Origin: Streptomyces sp. Y2F8-2
GTDB lineage: Bacteria; Actinomycetota; Actinomycetes; Streptomycetales; Streptomycetaceae
DNA: 64,000 bases
NCBI RefSeq assembly: GCF_014905555.1
Contig: NZ_BNGS01000012.1
Coordinates: 186,001 to 250,000 of the forward strand
Reading direction: 5' to 3'
Shown here: in pieces, positions 39,355 to 48,845 of the stretch
How the letters are laid out: the number at the start of each line of letters is the position of its first letter
How positions within the stretch are numbered: the stretch's first letter is position 1
Notes under the pieces: generated by a model
What the model was told of the DNA's origin: nothing
The model's input: the letters and a program-made list of their open reading frames with translations, nothing else
Databases searched by the model: none
Program-made: the position numbers and the translations under genes

Positions 39355-42273
39355 ATGGCACACGGACCACGGCAACCGATCACCGGCCACCGGCACTTGC
39401 TCGAGCGGAACCGGGAACTGAAGGCGATCGACTCCGAGTTGGCGGATCTGTGCGACGCGGCCGACGGCGCCCCGCCCGCCCGGCGGTGCGGACTGCTCGC
39501 CTTCACCGGATCGGCCGGCATGGGCAAGACCACCCTCCTCGCGGAAGTCCGCTCCCGCGCCGTGACCCACGGATGCACCGTGCTCTCCGGCAAGGGCGGC
39601 GAGAACGAACAGGGCCTGGCGTTCCGCGTGGTCCGGCAACTCCTGCAGCCCGTCCTCGCGACGATGGACGACACGAACCGCCGGGAACTGCTGGGCAGTT
39701 GGTACGACGTTGTCGCCGCCGCCCTCGGTCTGGAGGCGGAGTGCGCCGCGCCGGTGCCGGACCCGACCGTGGTCCGTGACGGCCTGGACTGGGTCATGAC
39801 CCGCCTGACGGTGCTCAAGGCGCCCGTCGTCCTGCTCCTGGACGACATGCACTGGGCCGACGACGAGTCGCTGAGCTGGCTCGTCTCCTTCGCGCCGCGG
39901 GCCCACGACCTGCCGTTGCTCATCGTCGTCGCCTACCGGCCGGAGGAACTGCCCTCCGGAGCGACCGCGTTCGGCTCCCTCACCGGACGCCACGGGGGAC
40001 GTCCCTACACCCTGGCGCCGCTCACCGGTGACGGCGTCGCGCGAATCCTGCGGGACGAACTGGGACAGGAAGCCGAGGACGCGTTCCGCGACGAATGCCG
40101 GCAGATCACCGGTGGCAGCCCGTTCGAGACCGTCGAGCTCGCGATCCGGCTCGGCCGGCGCCAGGTGAAGGGCACCCGTCAGGAGCTTCCCGTGATGCGG
40201 GAGCTGGCCTCCGCGGTCAAGGGTCCCGGACTGCTCGCACGCCTGCGGCAACTCGGTACGCCCACCGTCCGCTTCGCCTGGGCCGCGGCCGTGCTCGGCA
40301 GCTCCATCTCGCGGGACCTCGCGGCCGCGATCGCGGTGGTCGGCACCGAGCAGGCCGCCGAGGCGGTCGAGACGCTGCGCTCCGCCCGCATCCTGGCCGA
40401 GGGCGAGGGCCCCGAGGGTGAGGGCCCCGAGGGCGCCCTGGAGTTCGTTCACCCGCTGATCGCCACCACCGTCTACCGGGCGATCCCGCCGGGCGTGCGG
40501 GTCGGGCTGCACAACGCGGCCGCGGAGGCCGTCCGCACGGCCGGACTCGGCGCCGTCGCGGCCGCCCGGCATCTGCTGGAGGTCCCCTGCGAGGGCAACG
40601 CCGACGCGGTCGAGTGCCTGCGCGAGGCCGCCCGTGAGCACCTGCGCGCCGGGGCCCCCGAGGCCGCCCGGCGCCTCCTGACCCGGGCGCTGCGCGAACC
40701 GCCCGCCGAGGAGGAGCGTGCGGCGCTGCTCCACGAACTCGCCGGTGCGACGTTCCTGATCGACCCGGTGGCGACCGTCGGCCATCTGCGTGCGGCGCTC
40801 GCCGAGCCCGTGATCGACGACGAGCTGCGCGCCCGTATCGTCTACCGGCTGACACAGGCGCTCGCGCACACCGACCAGGTCGCTCAGGCCGCGGCCGTGG
40901 CCGCCGAAGAGGCGCGCCGGGCCACGCACTCGCGCACCCGCCTGAGGATGCGGGCCGACCACTTCCAGTGGAGTTCCTGCCGCACCGACGAACCCGATCC
41001 ACGGGCCCGCTCCCGCCGACTGGCCCGGCTGGCGGCCCGGCTGCCCGGCCGGAGCCTGGAGGAACGCTGCATCCTCGGGCTGAGGGCCTGGGACGCCCTC
41101 CTGTGCGGCGAGCCGCGCAGCACGGTCCTGGAGTACGCCGAGAAGGCCCTGCGTGGCGGACTGAGCTGGACCGAGGAGGACCGCGGCTTCGAGGTGCCCG
41201 TATCGGTCGCGCTCACGTACATGTACTGCGACCAGCCAGGACGGGCGGAGGAGCTGTTCACCCGGGGCATCGCCGAGTGCGAGGCGAAGGGCTGGCGCGG
41301 CTCCCACCTGGCGCTCGGCCAGACCCTCCTCGGCTACATCCGCTACCGCCGCGGCTGCCTCGCCGAGGCGGAGGACCTGGTACGGGAAGGGCTGCACATC
41401 GCCGAAAGGGTGCGGGAGGCGCTTCCGGCGCAGTGGTTCGCGATCGGCATCCTCATCCAGATCCTGCTGGCCCGGGGACGCACCGCCGAGGCGCGCCAGG
41501 TCGCCGACGCCCACCGCTACGGCGAGACCGTCCCGCACGCCGTCGTCTACCCCGACCCGCGCACGGTGTACGCCGAACTGCTCCTGGCGGAGGGACGCGA
41601 CGAGGAGGCGGAGAGACTGCTGTCCGCTGTCGGTGAATGGCTGGAGTCCCGGGCCTGGCGCAATCCGGCCTGGTGCCCCTGGCAGCTCGACCTGGCGTCC
41701 GCTCTCGCCACCAGGTCCCCGCAGCGCGCGGCCCGCCTGGCCGAGGAGGCCGTCAAGCGGGCCCGGGACTTCGGCGCGGCATCCGTGATCGGCCAGGCCC
41801 TGCACCTCGAGGCCGAGGTGACCGCCGGCGCCGCCGCGCTCGACACCCACGCGGAGGCCGTGGCCCAGCTGGAGCGCTCGCCGGCGTCGTACGAGCTGGC
41901 CCGGGCCCTGGTCGGGCACGGCGCCGCGCTGCTGCGGGGCGCGAGGGTGCAGGAGGCCGCCGACCGGCTCTACCGGGGCCTGGAGGTCGCCGTCCACTGC
42001 GGCGCGGAGGGCGTCGCCACCCGGGCCAGGGCGGAGCTGTCCGCGGCGGGACTGCCGTCGCTGCCCCTGCGCTACGCCCAGTCGGACACCCTCACCGCTC
42101 AGGAACGCACCGCCGCCGAACTGACCGCCCAGGGCCACCCGGCGTCGGTCGTGGCCAAGGAGCTGCACCTGACCGAGCAGGGCGTGAGGCAGTTGCTGTC
42201 CTCCGTCTACCGCAAGATCGGCACCGACGCCGCGGGCCTCGCCCGGGCCCTGACGACGTTTCCCCGGCCGTGA
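39355..42273 (+). CDS. Large ATP-binding LuxR-family (LAL-type) transcriptional regulator
   Basis: 972 aa. N-terminal AAA ATPase with Walker A TGSAGMGKTT (51-60) and Walker B VVLLLDDMHWAD, a long middle region of TPR-like helical repeats, and a C-terminal LuxR helix-turn-helix (about 913-960, LTAQERTAAELTAQGHPASVVAKELHL...SVYRKIGT). The recognition helix departs from the usual sequence. LAL proteins are commonly pathway-specific activators in Streptomyces, so it may control the adjacent terpene/P450 pair. ATG 39355 is preceded by GCGGGG; the binding site is not strong. Ends 10 bases from a convergent gene. Confidence 0.9.
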   Translation: MAHGPRQPITGHRHLLERNRELKAIDSELADLCDAADGAPPARRCGLLAFTGSAGMGKTTLLAEVRSRAVTHGCTVLSGKGGENEQGLAFRVVRQLLQPVLATMDDTNRRELLGSWYDVVAAALGLEAECAAPVPDPTVVRDGLDWVMTRLTVLKAPVVLLLDDMHWADDESLSWLVSFAPRAHDLPLLIVVAYRPEELPSGATAFGSLTGRHGGRPYTLAPLTGDGVARILRDELGQEAEDAFRDECRQITGGSPFETVELAIRLGRRQVKGTRQELPVMRELASAVKGPGLLARLRQLGTPTVRFAWAAAVLGSSISRDLAAAIAVVGTEQAAEAVETLRSARILAEGEGPEGEGPEGALEFVHPLIATTVYRAIPPGVRVGLHNAAAEAVRTAGLGAVAAARHLLEVPCEGNADAVECLREAAREHLRAGAPEAARRLLTRALREPPAEEERAALLHELAGATFLIDPVATVGHLRAALAEPVIDDELRARIVYRLTQALAHTDQVAQAAAVAAEEARRATHSRTRLRMRADHFQWSSCRTDEPDPRARSRRLARLAARLPGRSLEERCILGLRAWDALLCGEPRSTVLEYAEKALRGGLSWTEEDRGFEVPVSVALTYMYCDQPGRAEELFTRGIAECEAKGWRGSHLALGQTLLGYIRYRRGCLAEAEDLVREGLHIAERVREALPAQWFAIGILIQILLARGRTAEARQVADAHRYGETVPHAVVYPDPRTVYAELLLAEGRDEEAERLLSAVGEWLESRAWRNPAWCPWQLDLASALATRSPQRAARLAEEAVKRARDFGAASVIGQALHLEAEVTAGAAALDTHAEAVAQLERSPASYELARALVGHGAALLRGARVQEAADRLYRGLEVAVHCGAEGVATRARAELSAAGLPSLPLRYAQSDTLTAQERTAAELTAQGHPASVVAKELHLTEQGVRQLLSSVYRKIGTDAAGLARALTTFPRP

Positions 42274-42283
42274 CCGCCCGCCC

Positions 42284-42700
42284 TCACCCCACGAGCACGT
42301 CCGCCCAGCGGCTGGTCCCGCCCGGGTGGGTGTGCACACCGCACCGGGCCGACAACGTGGTGACGATGTCGATGCCCCGGCCGTGCTCGTCCGGGTCGAC
42401 CTCGCAGGACGTACGCGCGGGTCCCGTGTCGGTCACGTCGACCCGTACGGCACCGTGTCCGTCCACCAGGGTCCGCGACACTCTGAGCGTGGCCGGGGGC
42501 AGGGCGTGCACGAGCGCGTTGGTGAGCAGCTCCGAGGTCACGAGGAGCACGTCGTCAGCGGCGTCCGTGGGCACGTTCCAGCGGGTGAGGAGCGCCTGCA
42601 CGCGCCGGCGTACCGCTGAGACGGCCCTGGGCGCGTACGGCAGCGGAAAAACGTGTTCCACCTCCGCGCACGGCGCGGCGTTGAGCTGCGCTGTGATCAT
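42284..42700 (-). CDS. HATPase-domain anti-sigma/regulatory protein
   Basis: 138 aa consisting of one GHKL ATPase domain of the RsbW/SpoIIAB-like class. The N box is LLVTSELLTNALVHA, then VRVDVTDTGP and the G box DEHGRGIDIVTTLSARCGV. Streptomyces genomes encode dozens of these, usually as anti-sigma or anti-anti-sigma switches, and the partner is unknown. The same type of domain is fused to the SpoIIE phosphatase at 3690-6491. Confidence 0.85.
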   Translation of the reverse strand: MITAQLNAAPCAEVEHVFPLPYAPRAVSAVRRRVQALLTRWNVPTDAADDVLLVTSELLTNALVHALPPATLRVSRTLVDGHGAVRVDVTDTGPARTSCEVDPDEHGRGIDIVTTLSARCGVHTHPGGTSRWADVLVG

Positions 42701-42846
42701 GGGCCTTCCTCCTCCGGGCAGCGCCCTCGGCCGGGAGCCGGGCGTGATGGAACGCTAAGGACGGAAATAATGCGGGTCAATGAACTGCGGTCGGCATTAC
42801 CGAACACGAGTCCTTAATCGGGACGAATCGGGACTATGATCGCTTC

Positions 42847-43614
42847 ATGGCAGGCCCGGTCCAGTCCATAGAGAGGGCGGCGGCGATCTTGCGCCTGCTC
42901 GCCGCCGGCCCCCGTCGGCTCGGACTCGGCGAGGTGGCGTCCGCGCTGGGCCTGGCCAAGGGCACCGCCCACGGCATCCTGCGCACCCTCCAGCACGTCG
43001 ACTTCGTGGAGCAGGACGCGGCGACGGGAAAGTACCAGCTCGGTGCGGCCCTGCTGCACCTCGGCACGAGCTACCTCGATGTGAACGAGCTGCGGTCACG
43101 CGCCATCAACTGGGCAGACGCCCTGGCCGCCCGCAGCGGGGAGGCGGTCCGACTGGGCACCCCCCTGGAGGGCAAGGTGCTCGTGGTCCACCACGTCTTC
43201 CGGCCGGACGACACCCTCCAGACCCTGGACGTGGGCGCCCTTCTGCCGCTGCACGCCTCCTCGCTCGGCAAGGTCCTGCTGGCCTTCGGGGCAGCGCCCG
43301 TGGAACCCCTGCTGGAGACCGGACTGGAGGCGTACACCCGGCACACCCTGGTCCTCCCGGAGGACCTCATCCGGGTACTCGGCGAGATCCGGGAGCTCGG
43401 CTGGGGCGCCGAGGTGCAGGAGATGAGCGTCGGCGAGGGCGGGATCGCCGCGCCGATCCGGGGGCACGGCGGTCTGGTGGTGGGCGCGATCGGCCTGTCC
43501 GGCCCCGTGGAGCGGATCTGTGACACCAAAGGCCGGCCCCTGCCGGCCCTGATCACCTTGCTCCGGGAGGCCGCGCGGGCGATCTCCAGAGACCTGGGCG
43601 CGGCCCGCTGGTAG
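42847..43614 (+). CDS. IclR-family transcriptional regulator (GylR-like)
   Basis: 255 aa. N-terminal winged helix (PVQSIERAAAILRLLAAGPRRLGLGEVASALGLAKGTAHGILRTL) and C-terminal ligand-binding domain (LPLHASSLGKVLLAF...AEVQEMSVGEGGIAAPIRGHGG). It lies 41 bases upstream of glycerol kinase on the same strand, the same arrangement as GylR of Streptomyces coelicolor, which represses the glycerol operon. By analogy it likely senses glycerol or glycerol-3-phosphate. Confidence 0.92.
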   Translation: MAGPVQSIERAAAILRLLAAGPRRLGLGEVASALGLAKGTAHGILRTLQHVDFVEQDAATGKYQLGAALLHLGTSYLDVNELRSRAINWADALAARSGEAVRLGTPLEGKVLVVHHVFRPDDTLQTLDVGALLPLHASSLGKVLLAFGAAPVEPLLETGLEAYTRHTLVLPEDLIRVLGEIRELGWGAEVQEMSVGEGGIAAPIRGHGGLVVGAIGLSGPVERICDTKGRPLPALITLLREAARAISRDLGAARW

Positions 43615-43655
43615 GTCCGGGCACCCCGGCGACGCATGGGAAGGCAGGCCCGATC

Positions 43656-45173
43656 ATGGTTGAACGGTATGTGGTGTCCATCGACCAGGGCACCACCTCC
43701 ACGCGGTGCATCCTGTTCGACCACCGCGGGCGGCTGGTGTCGGTCGCCCAGAGGGAGCACCAGCAGTACTTCCCCCGGCCCGGCTGGGTGGAGCACGACG
43801 CCGTGGAGATCTGGCGCAACCTGCAGCGCGTGGTGCCCGAGGCGCTGGCCAACGCCGGTATCGACCCCGGACAGGTCGCCGCCATCGGGATCGCCAACCA
43901 GCGCGAGACGACCGTCCTGTGGGATCCGCGCACCGGGGCCCCGCTGGGACGGGCGATCGTCTGGCAGGACACCCGTACCGGCCCCATGGTCGAGGACCTC
44001 ATGGACCGGCCGGGGGAGGAGTTCTTCCTCGACCGCTGCGGCCTTCCCCCCTCCACCTACTTCTCCGCGCCCCGGATCCGCTGGCTGTTCGACAACGTCG
44101 AGGGCCTCGAGCAGCGGGCCCAGGCCGGCGAGGTGCTGTTCGGCACCATCGAGAGCTGGCTGATCTGGAACCTCACCGGCGGCGCCGAGGGCGGTCTGCA
44201 CATCACCGACGTCACCAACGCCAGCCGCACCATGCTGATCAACATCCGGACGCTGACCTGGGACCAGGAACTGATGGAGTTCTTCGGGGTGCCCCGCCCG
44301 ATGCTGCCGGAGATCCGCTCCTCCGCCGAGATCTACGCCGAGGCCCGCTCGGTGCTCCCGGGCGTGCGCATCACGGCCGCCCTCGGCGACCAGCAGGCGG
44401 CACTGTTCGGGCAGACCTGCTTCTCGCCCGGCGAGGCGAAGTGCACCTACGGCACCGGCAGCTTCCTGCTGATGAACACCGGAACCGACCTCGTGCGGTC
44501 CCGGCACGGGCTGCTCACCACCGTCGCGTACCGGATCGCCCCCCATCCCACGGTCTACGCCCTGGAGGGCCCCATCGCCGTCACCGGCTCCCTGGTCCAG
44601 TGGTTCCGCGACCGTCTCGGCCTGATCAACAGCGCACCCGAGATCGAGACCCTGGCCCGCAGCGTCGAGGACAACGGCGGCTGCTACATCGTCCCCGCGT
44701 TCTCCGGCCTGTTCGCCCCGCACTGGCGCAGCGACGCACGCGGCGTCATCGTCGGCCTCACCTCCTACATCACCAAGGGCCACCTGGCCCGGGCCGTCCT
44801 GGAGGCCACCGGCTGGCAGACGCGGGAGGTCGTCGACGCGATCAACGCGGACTCCGGGCTCGCCCTGAAGCAGCTCAAGGTGGACGGCGGCATGACCTCC
44901 GACAACCTGCTCATGCAGTTCCTGGCCGATGTGCTCGACGTCCCCGTGGTACGGCCGATGGTCGCCGAGACGGTCTCCCTCGGCGCCGCCTACGCCGCCG
45001 GGCTGGCCTCCGGCTACTGGCCCGATCTGGAGGTGCTGCGCCGCAACTGGCACCGGGCCGCCCAGTGGCTGCCCGACATGGACCCCGAGCGGCGGGAGTG
45101 GGAGTACGAGAACTGGCAGCGGGCCGTCGAGCGGTCCCTGGGCTGGGTCCGGCCGCCGAAACACTCCTCGTGA
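43656..45173 (+). CDS. glpK: Glycerol kinase
   Basis: 505 aa FGGY-family kinase forming glycerol-3-phosphate. SIDQGTTSTRCILFD (phosphate-binding loop) starts at residue 6, IANQRETT and WQDTRT follow, and the second family signature (GHLARAVLEATGWQTREVVDA) is near 375. Full length. ATG 43656 follows GGAAGG. No glycerol facilitator or glycerol-3-phosphate dehydrogenase gene follows, unlike the classical gyl operon, so this is probably a second glycerol kinase locus. Confidence 0.96.
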   Translation: MVERYVVSIDQGTTSTRCILFDHRGRLVSVAQREHQQYFPRPGWVEHDAVEIWRNLQRVVPEALANAGIDPGQVAAIGIANQRETTVLWDPRTGAPLGRAIVWQDTRTGPMVEDLMDRPGEEFFLDRCGLPPSTYFSAPRIRWLFDNVEGLEQRAQAGEVLFGTIESWLIWNLTGGAEGGLHITDVTNASRTMLINIRTLTWDQELMEFFGVPRPMLPEIRSSAEIYAEARSVLPGVRITAALGDQQAALFGQTCFSPGEAKCTYGTGSFLLMNTGTDLVRSRHGLLTTVAYRIAPHPTVYALEGPIAVTGSLVQWFRDRLGLINSAPEIETLARSVEDNGGCYIVPAFSGLFAPHWRSDARGVIVGLTSYITKGHLARAVLEATGWQTREVVDAINADSGLALKQLKVDGGMTSDNLLMQFLADVLDVPVVRPMVAETVSLGAAYAAGLASGYWPDLEVLRRNWHRAAQWLPDMDPERREWEYENWQRAVERSLGWVRPPKHSS

Positions 45174-45213
45174 CGGGGGCGAGGGAGCCAACCGCGGCAG
45201 CAGAGCCGCCCGC

Positions 45214-46944
45214 TCAGGTCCGTCGTCCTCGCAGGAGCGCGCGGATCCGTCGGCGCGCGCCCTGTTCAGCGAAGCCGGCGGGGCGCGGCGGCTCGGTCTC
45301 CGCGTCGACCACGAACTCCACGACCACGGGCCGCCGCGCGGCGAGAGCGGCGTCCCAGGCGGCGCCGATGTCCTTCGGGCGGTAGCAGTGGACGCCCTCC
45401 AGGCCCAGCAGGCGGGCGTAGGCGGCGTAGGGCACGTCCGGGACCGAGGAGGTGCCGCTCAGCCGGGGATTGCCGGTCTGCGCCCGCCGGTCCCAGGTCG
45501 CCTGGTTGAGGTCCCGGTTGTTGAACACGCAGAAGACCAGCGGGGGGCCGCCGGACAGCCGCTCCAGATGGTCCTTGACCGTGATCATCTCGGCCATTCC
45601 GCTCATCTGGAAGGCGCCGTCGCCCACAAAGGCGATGACCGGCCGGTCCGGATGCGCGAAGCGGGCCGCCAGGGCGTACGGGACGGCGGTGCCCATGGCC
45701 GCGTGGTGCCCCGAGAGCGCGGCGCGCATGCCGGCGCGCAGGCGGAGATGGCGCGCCCACCACACGGTGCTGGAGCCCGCGTCGGCCGTGAGCAGCGCCC
45801 GGTCGGGGAGCCGGTCGGACAGCTCGGTGGCGACGGCGGCCGGGTTGATGAGGTGCCCGAAGTGCTGCCGGGCCTCGGCGCGCCGGTTCCTGTGCCAGGT
45901 CCGCACGCTCTTCTCGACGCTTCGGCGCCAGGCGCGGTTCTTCTTGTGGTGCAGCAGGGGCAGCAGCGCCTCCAGGGTCGCCTTCGGATCGCCGACCAGA
46001 CGCACGTCCCCCGGTCGGCACGGAGCCGTCACGCCCGCCTCCGGGTTGATCTCGACGCTCCGCACCGCCCACCGGCCCGGCGGCAGCCAGGCCTCGCGGG
46101 GCCCCGCCCCGACCAGCAGCAGGGTGTCGCAGGCACGCACCAGCCTCTCGCTGGCCGGACTGGCGACCCGGCCCGCCGGACCGGTCACGTACCCCAGGTC
46201 GTCGGGGAGAACGTCCAGCGCCAGCAGTGCCTTCGCCACCCCGGCACCGAGCAACTCGGCCGCCCGCTCGACCTCCGCCCCCGCCCGCGCCGCGCCCCGC
46301 CCGATGACCATGGCCACCTTCCGGCCCTCGGCGAGGATGCCGGCCGCACGGCGGAGCTCCCCCTCCTCCGGCATCAGGAGCGGCCGGCCCCCTCCGAGCG
46401 CGAGGACGTCCGGCGGAACCGCGCCCTCGGCCGATGGCGGGGCCTGCTGGTCCAGGACGTCGGCCGGCAGGATCACCACGGCGACACCGCGCCGGGCCGA
46501 CGCCGTCCGGAAGGCCCGGTCCAGGACGGGCCCCGCCTGGTCCGGGGAGATGACCACCTCGCAGGACTCCGACACGTCCGCGCACAACCGGTCCAGGTGC
46601 ACCGCCTGCGGCCGGCGTGCCCCCGGGCCGGTCCGCGGCGTGTCGCCGAGCAGGGCCACCACCGGCTGCCGGTCCAGCTGGGCGTCGTACAGGCCGTTGA
46701 GGATCTGCACGGCCCCTGGCCCGGACGGGGCGAGGCAGCAGCCGACCGTGTCCGTGAACCGCGCGTGCCCGCAGGCCATGAAGGAGGCGGCCTCGCCGTG
46801 CCGTGCCTGGACGAACTCCGGCTCCCGGCCCGCCCGGCGGAAGGCCTCCAGCAGCGGGTCGGCCCCCTGCCCCGGATAGCCGTACACCCGGACGACGCCC
46901 CAGGCGCGCAGGCGCTCCCGTACGACTTCCGAAACCACGGCCAT
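45214..46944 (-). CDS. ThDP-dependent enzyme, pyruvate oxidase/dehydrogenase (quinone)-like
   Basis: 576 aa. Three-domain thiamine diphosphate enzyme: N-terminal PYR domain with catalytic Glu in ARHGEAASFM, a central domain, and a C-terminal PP domain with the GDG...NN motif (FVGDGAFQMSG to FNNRDLN). The gene neighbourhood (divergent cytochrome b) favours a PoxB-type pyruvate:quinone oxidoreductase feeding electrons to the membrane rather than acetolactate synthase, but the sequence alone does not settle this. ATG 46944 follows GGGAGG by 5 bases. Confidence 0.82.
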   Translation of the reverse strand: MAVVSEVVRERLRAWGVVRVYGYPGQGADPLLEAFRRAGREPEFVQARHGEAASFMACGHARFTDTVGCCLAPSGPGAVQILNGLYDAQLDRQPVVALLGDTPRTGPGARRPQAVHLDRLCADVSESCEVVISPDQAGPVLDRAFRTASARRGVAVVILPADVLDQQAPPSAEGAVPPDVLALGGGRPLLMPEEGELRRAAGILAEGRKVAMVIGRGAARAGAEVERAAELLGAGVAKALLALDVLPDDLGYVTGPAGRVASPASERLVRACDTLLLVGAGPREAWLPPGRWAVRSVEINPEAGVTAPCRPGDVRLVGDPKATLEALLPLLHHKKNRAWRRSVEKSVRTWHRNRRAEARQHFGHLINPAAVATELSDRLPDRALLTADAGSSTVWWARHLRLRAGMRAALSGHHAAMGTAVPYALAARFAHPDRPVIAFVGDGAFQMSGMAEMITVKDHLERLSGGPPLVFCVFNNRDLNQATWDRRAQTGNPRLSGTSSVPDVPYAAYARLLGLEGVHCYRPKDIGAAWDAALAARRPVVVEFVVDAETEPPRPAGFAEQGARRRIRALLRGRRT

Positions 46945-47152
46945 GAGTCCTCCCGGCACACGTGCTGTGACGAGACCTGCCCCGGGCCCGGCCGTCACCG
47001 ACCGCCGCCGGGGCGAATGGGTCCCGCCGGACCGCTTTTTCCACCCATTGGCGCAGGTCCCCGCCAGGCGTGCCCGGCCGCCGGCGGAGGCCGGACGCGG
47101 GCACCCGTCCGGCGCAGCAGGCGTTTCGCCCGCGCCCCGAGAGGACACGGCT

Positions 47153-48835
47153 GTGTCGATCGAAAGCGGACGGCTGCCCCGGGAGGACGAGCGCGTGCCG
47201 GCGTCAGAGGATGAGCGGTCCAGTGCGGCGGAGCACCGCGGCGAGCGCCTGGTGTCGGTGCTCGACCGGCGCATGCCGCTGCGGACGCCGGCACAGGAGT
47301 ACCTGCGCAAAGCCTTTCCCGACCACTGGTCTTTCCTGCTCGGTGAGATCGCCCTCTACAGCCTGCTCGTTCTGATCGTGACGGGTGTCTACCTCACGTT
47401 CTACTTCCACCCGGACATGACCGAGACCCCGTACACCGGCTCCTACGCCCCGCTGCGGGGCACCCGGGCCTCCCAGGCGTACATCTCGGCGCTGAACATC
47501 AGTTTCGACGTCCGGGGCGGGCTGCTCATCCGGCAGATCCACCACTGGGGAGCGGACGTCTTCGTCGCCGCCATCGGCTGCCATCTGCTGCGGATCTTCT
47601 TCACCGGAGCCTTCCGCCGCCCCCGCGAGGTCAACTGGATGATCGGGGTGACGCTGTTCCTGCTGGCCCTGTTCGAGGGGTTCTGCGGCTACTCGCTCCC
47701 CGACGACCTGCTCTCCGGCACGGGGCTGCGCACCTCACAGGGGATCGTGCTGTCGATCCCCGTCATCGGCACCTATCTGAGCTTCTTCATCTTCGACGGC
47801 CAGTACCCGGGACACGCCGTCATCCCCCGGCTGTACATCGCGCACGTCCTGCTGGTCCCCGGCCTGCTGCTGCTCCTGGTCCGGGTGCACCTCGGGCTCG
47901 TGGTGCAACTCAAGCACACCCAGTGGGCCGAGCCCGGACGCACCAACCGCAACGCGGTCGGCAAGCCGCTGTTTCCCCAGTACGCCGCCAAGTCGACGGG
48001 GCTGTTCTTCGCCGTCGCCGGTGCCCTCACCCTGGTGGCGGCCCTGTTCCAGATCAACCCCGTCTGGGACTTCGGGCCCTACCGCGCCGACCAGGTGTCG
48101 CTGGACTCGCAGCCCGACTGGTACGTCGGCTACCTGGAGGGCGCCCAGCGCCTGATGCCAGCCTGGGAGATGAACGTCGCCGGCCACACGATCGCCTGGG
48201 ACGTGTTCCTGCCCGGGGTGGTGCTGCCCGCCGTGCTGTTCGGGGTCCTCTACTGCTATCCACTGTTCGAGCGCTGGCTGACGGGACCGTCCCACGAGCA
48301 CCACCTGTGCGACCGGCCCCGCAACCAGCCCACGCGCACGGCGCTCGGCGTGGTGGGCGTGACCGTCTACGCGGTGCTGCTGATGGCCGGGGGCCAGGAC
48401 GTGCTCGGTTACGTCTTCCACGTTCCGGTCGAGTACCTGACGTACGCCTTCCGCACTCTGATCTTCGTCGGGCCCCTCTTCGCCTACTGGGCGACGCGGC
48501 GTCTGTGCCTGGGGCTGCAGGAGGCGGACCGGCGCAGGCTGCGGGAGGGAGGGGGCACCGGGGACGTACGGCGGACGGCGGCGGGCGGCTACCGCGAGGG
48601 CCGGACACCGCTCCCGGCCGAGGAGGCCTACCGGATCCTGGTGCGCGACACCCCCCGCCCCAGGGCGCACGGCACGGAGGCATGGCGGCTCTTCCGCCGG
48701 CACCGGGTGCGCAACCGGCTCAGCGCCTGGTACTTCGGCGACCGCGTCGAACTGCCCGCCGGGGACTGGCAGATGCGGGCGGTACGGGCCGTGACCGCCG
48801 ACCCGGAGGAGGCCGAGAAGGCCCACAGCGGCTAG
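47153..48835 (+). CDS. Cytochrome b (QcrB-type) encoded without bc1 partners
   Basis: 560-aa membrane cytochrome b of the actinobacterial bc1 type. Heme ligands are visible in RQIHHWGADVFVAAIGCHLLRIFFTGAFRRP (helix B) and IAHVLLVPGLLLLLVRVHLGLV (helix D). The quinol-oxidation loop PDWY (in SQPDWYVGYLEG) is intact, so it should oxidise menaquinol. Eight or more helices plus a 90-residue soluble C-terminal extension typical of actinobacteria. No Rieske or diheme cytochrome c gene is adjacent. It faces, 10 bases away, the oxidase end of the hydrogenase gene run. GTG 47153 follows GAGAGGA. Confidence 0.9.
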   Translation: MSIESGRLPREDERVPASEDERSSAAEHRGERLVSVLDRRMPLRTPAQEYLRKAFPDHWSFLLGEIALYSLLVLIVTGVYLTFYFHPDMTETPYTGSYAPLRGTRASQAYISALNISFDVRGGLLIRQIHHWGADVFVAAIGCHLLRIFFTGAFRRPREVNWMIGVTLFLLALFEGFCGYSLPDDLLSGTGLRTSQGIVLSIPVIGTYLSFFIFDGQYPGHAVIPRLYIAHVLLVPGLLLLLVRVHLGLVVQLKHTQWAEPGRTNRNAVGKPLFPQYAAKSTGLFFAVAGALTLVAALFQINPVWDFGPYRADQVSLDSQPDWYVGYLEGAQRLMPAWEMNVAGHTIAWDVFLPGVVLPAVLFGVLYCYPLFERWLTGPSHEHHLCDRPRNQPTRTALGVVGVTVYAVLLMAGGQDVLGYVFHVPVEYLTYAFRTLIFVGPLFAYWATRRLCLGLQEADRRRLREGGGTGDVRRTAAGGYREGRTPLPAEEAYRILVRDTPRPRAHGTEAWRLFRRHRVRNRLSAWYFGDRVELPAGDWQMRAVRAVTADPEEAEKAHSG

Positions 48836-48845
48836 CCCGCCGGGG

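Noticed and set aside
45193..45209. Bidirectional terminator between glpK and the ThDP enzyme gene
   Set aside because: Only a 5-bp GCGGC/GCCGC stem, which is expected by chance at this GC content.
46945..47152. N-terminal extension of either the ThDP enzyme or the cytochrome b
   Set aside because: Both genes have good ribosome binding sites at 46944 and 47153, and the translated extensions are low-complexity Pro/Arg/Gly.
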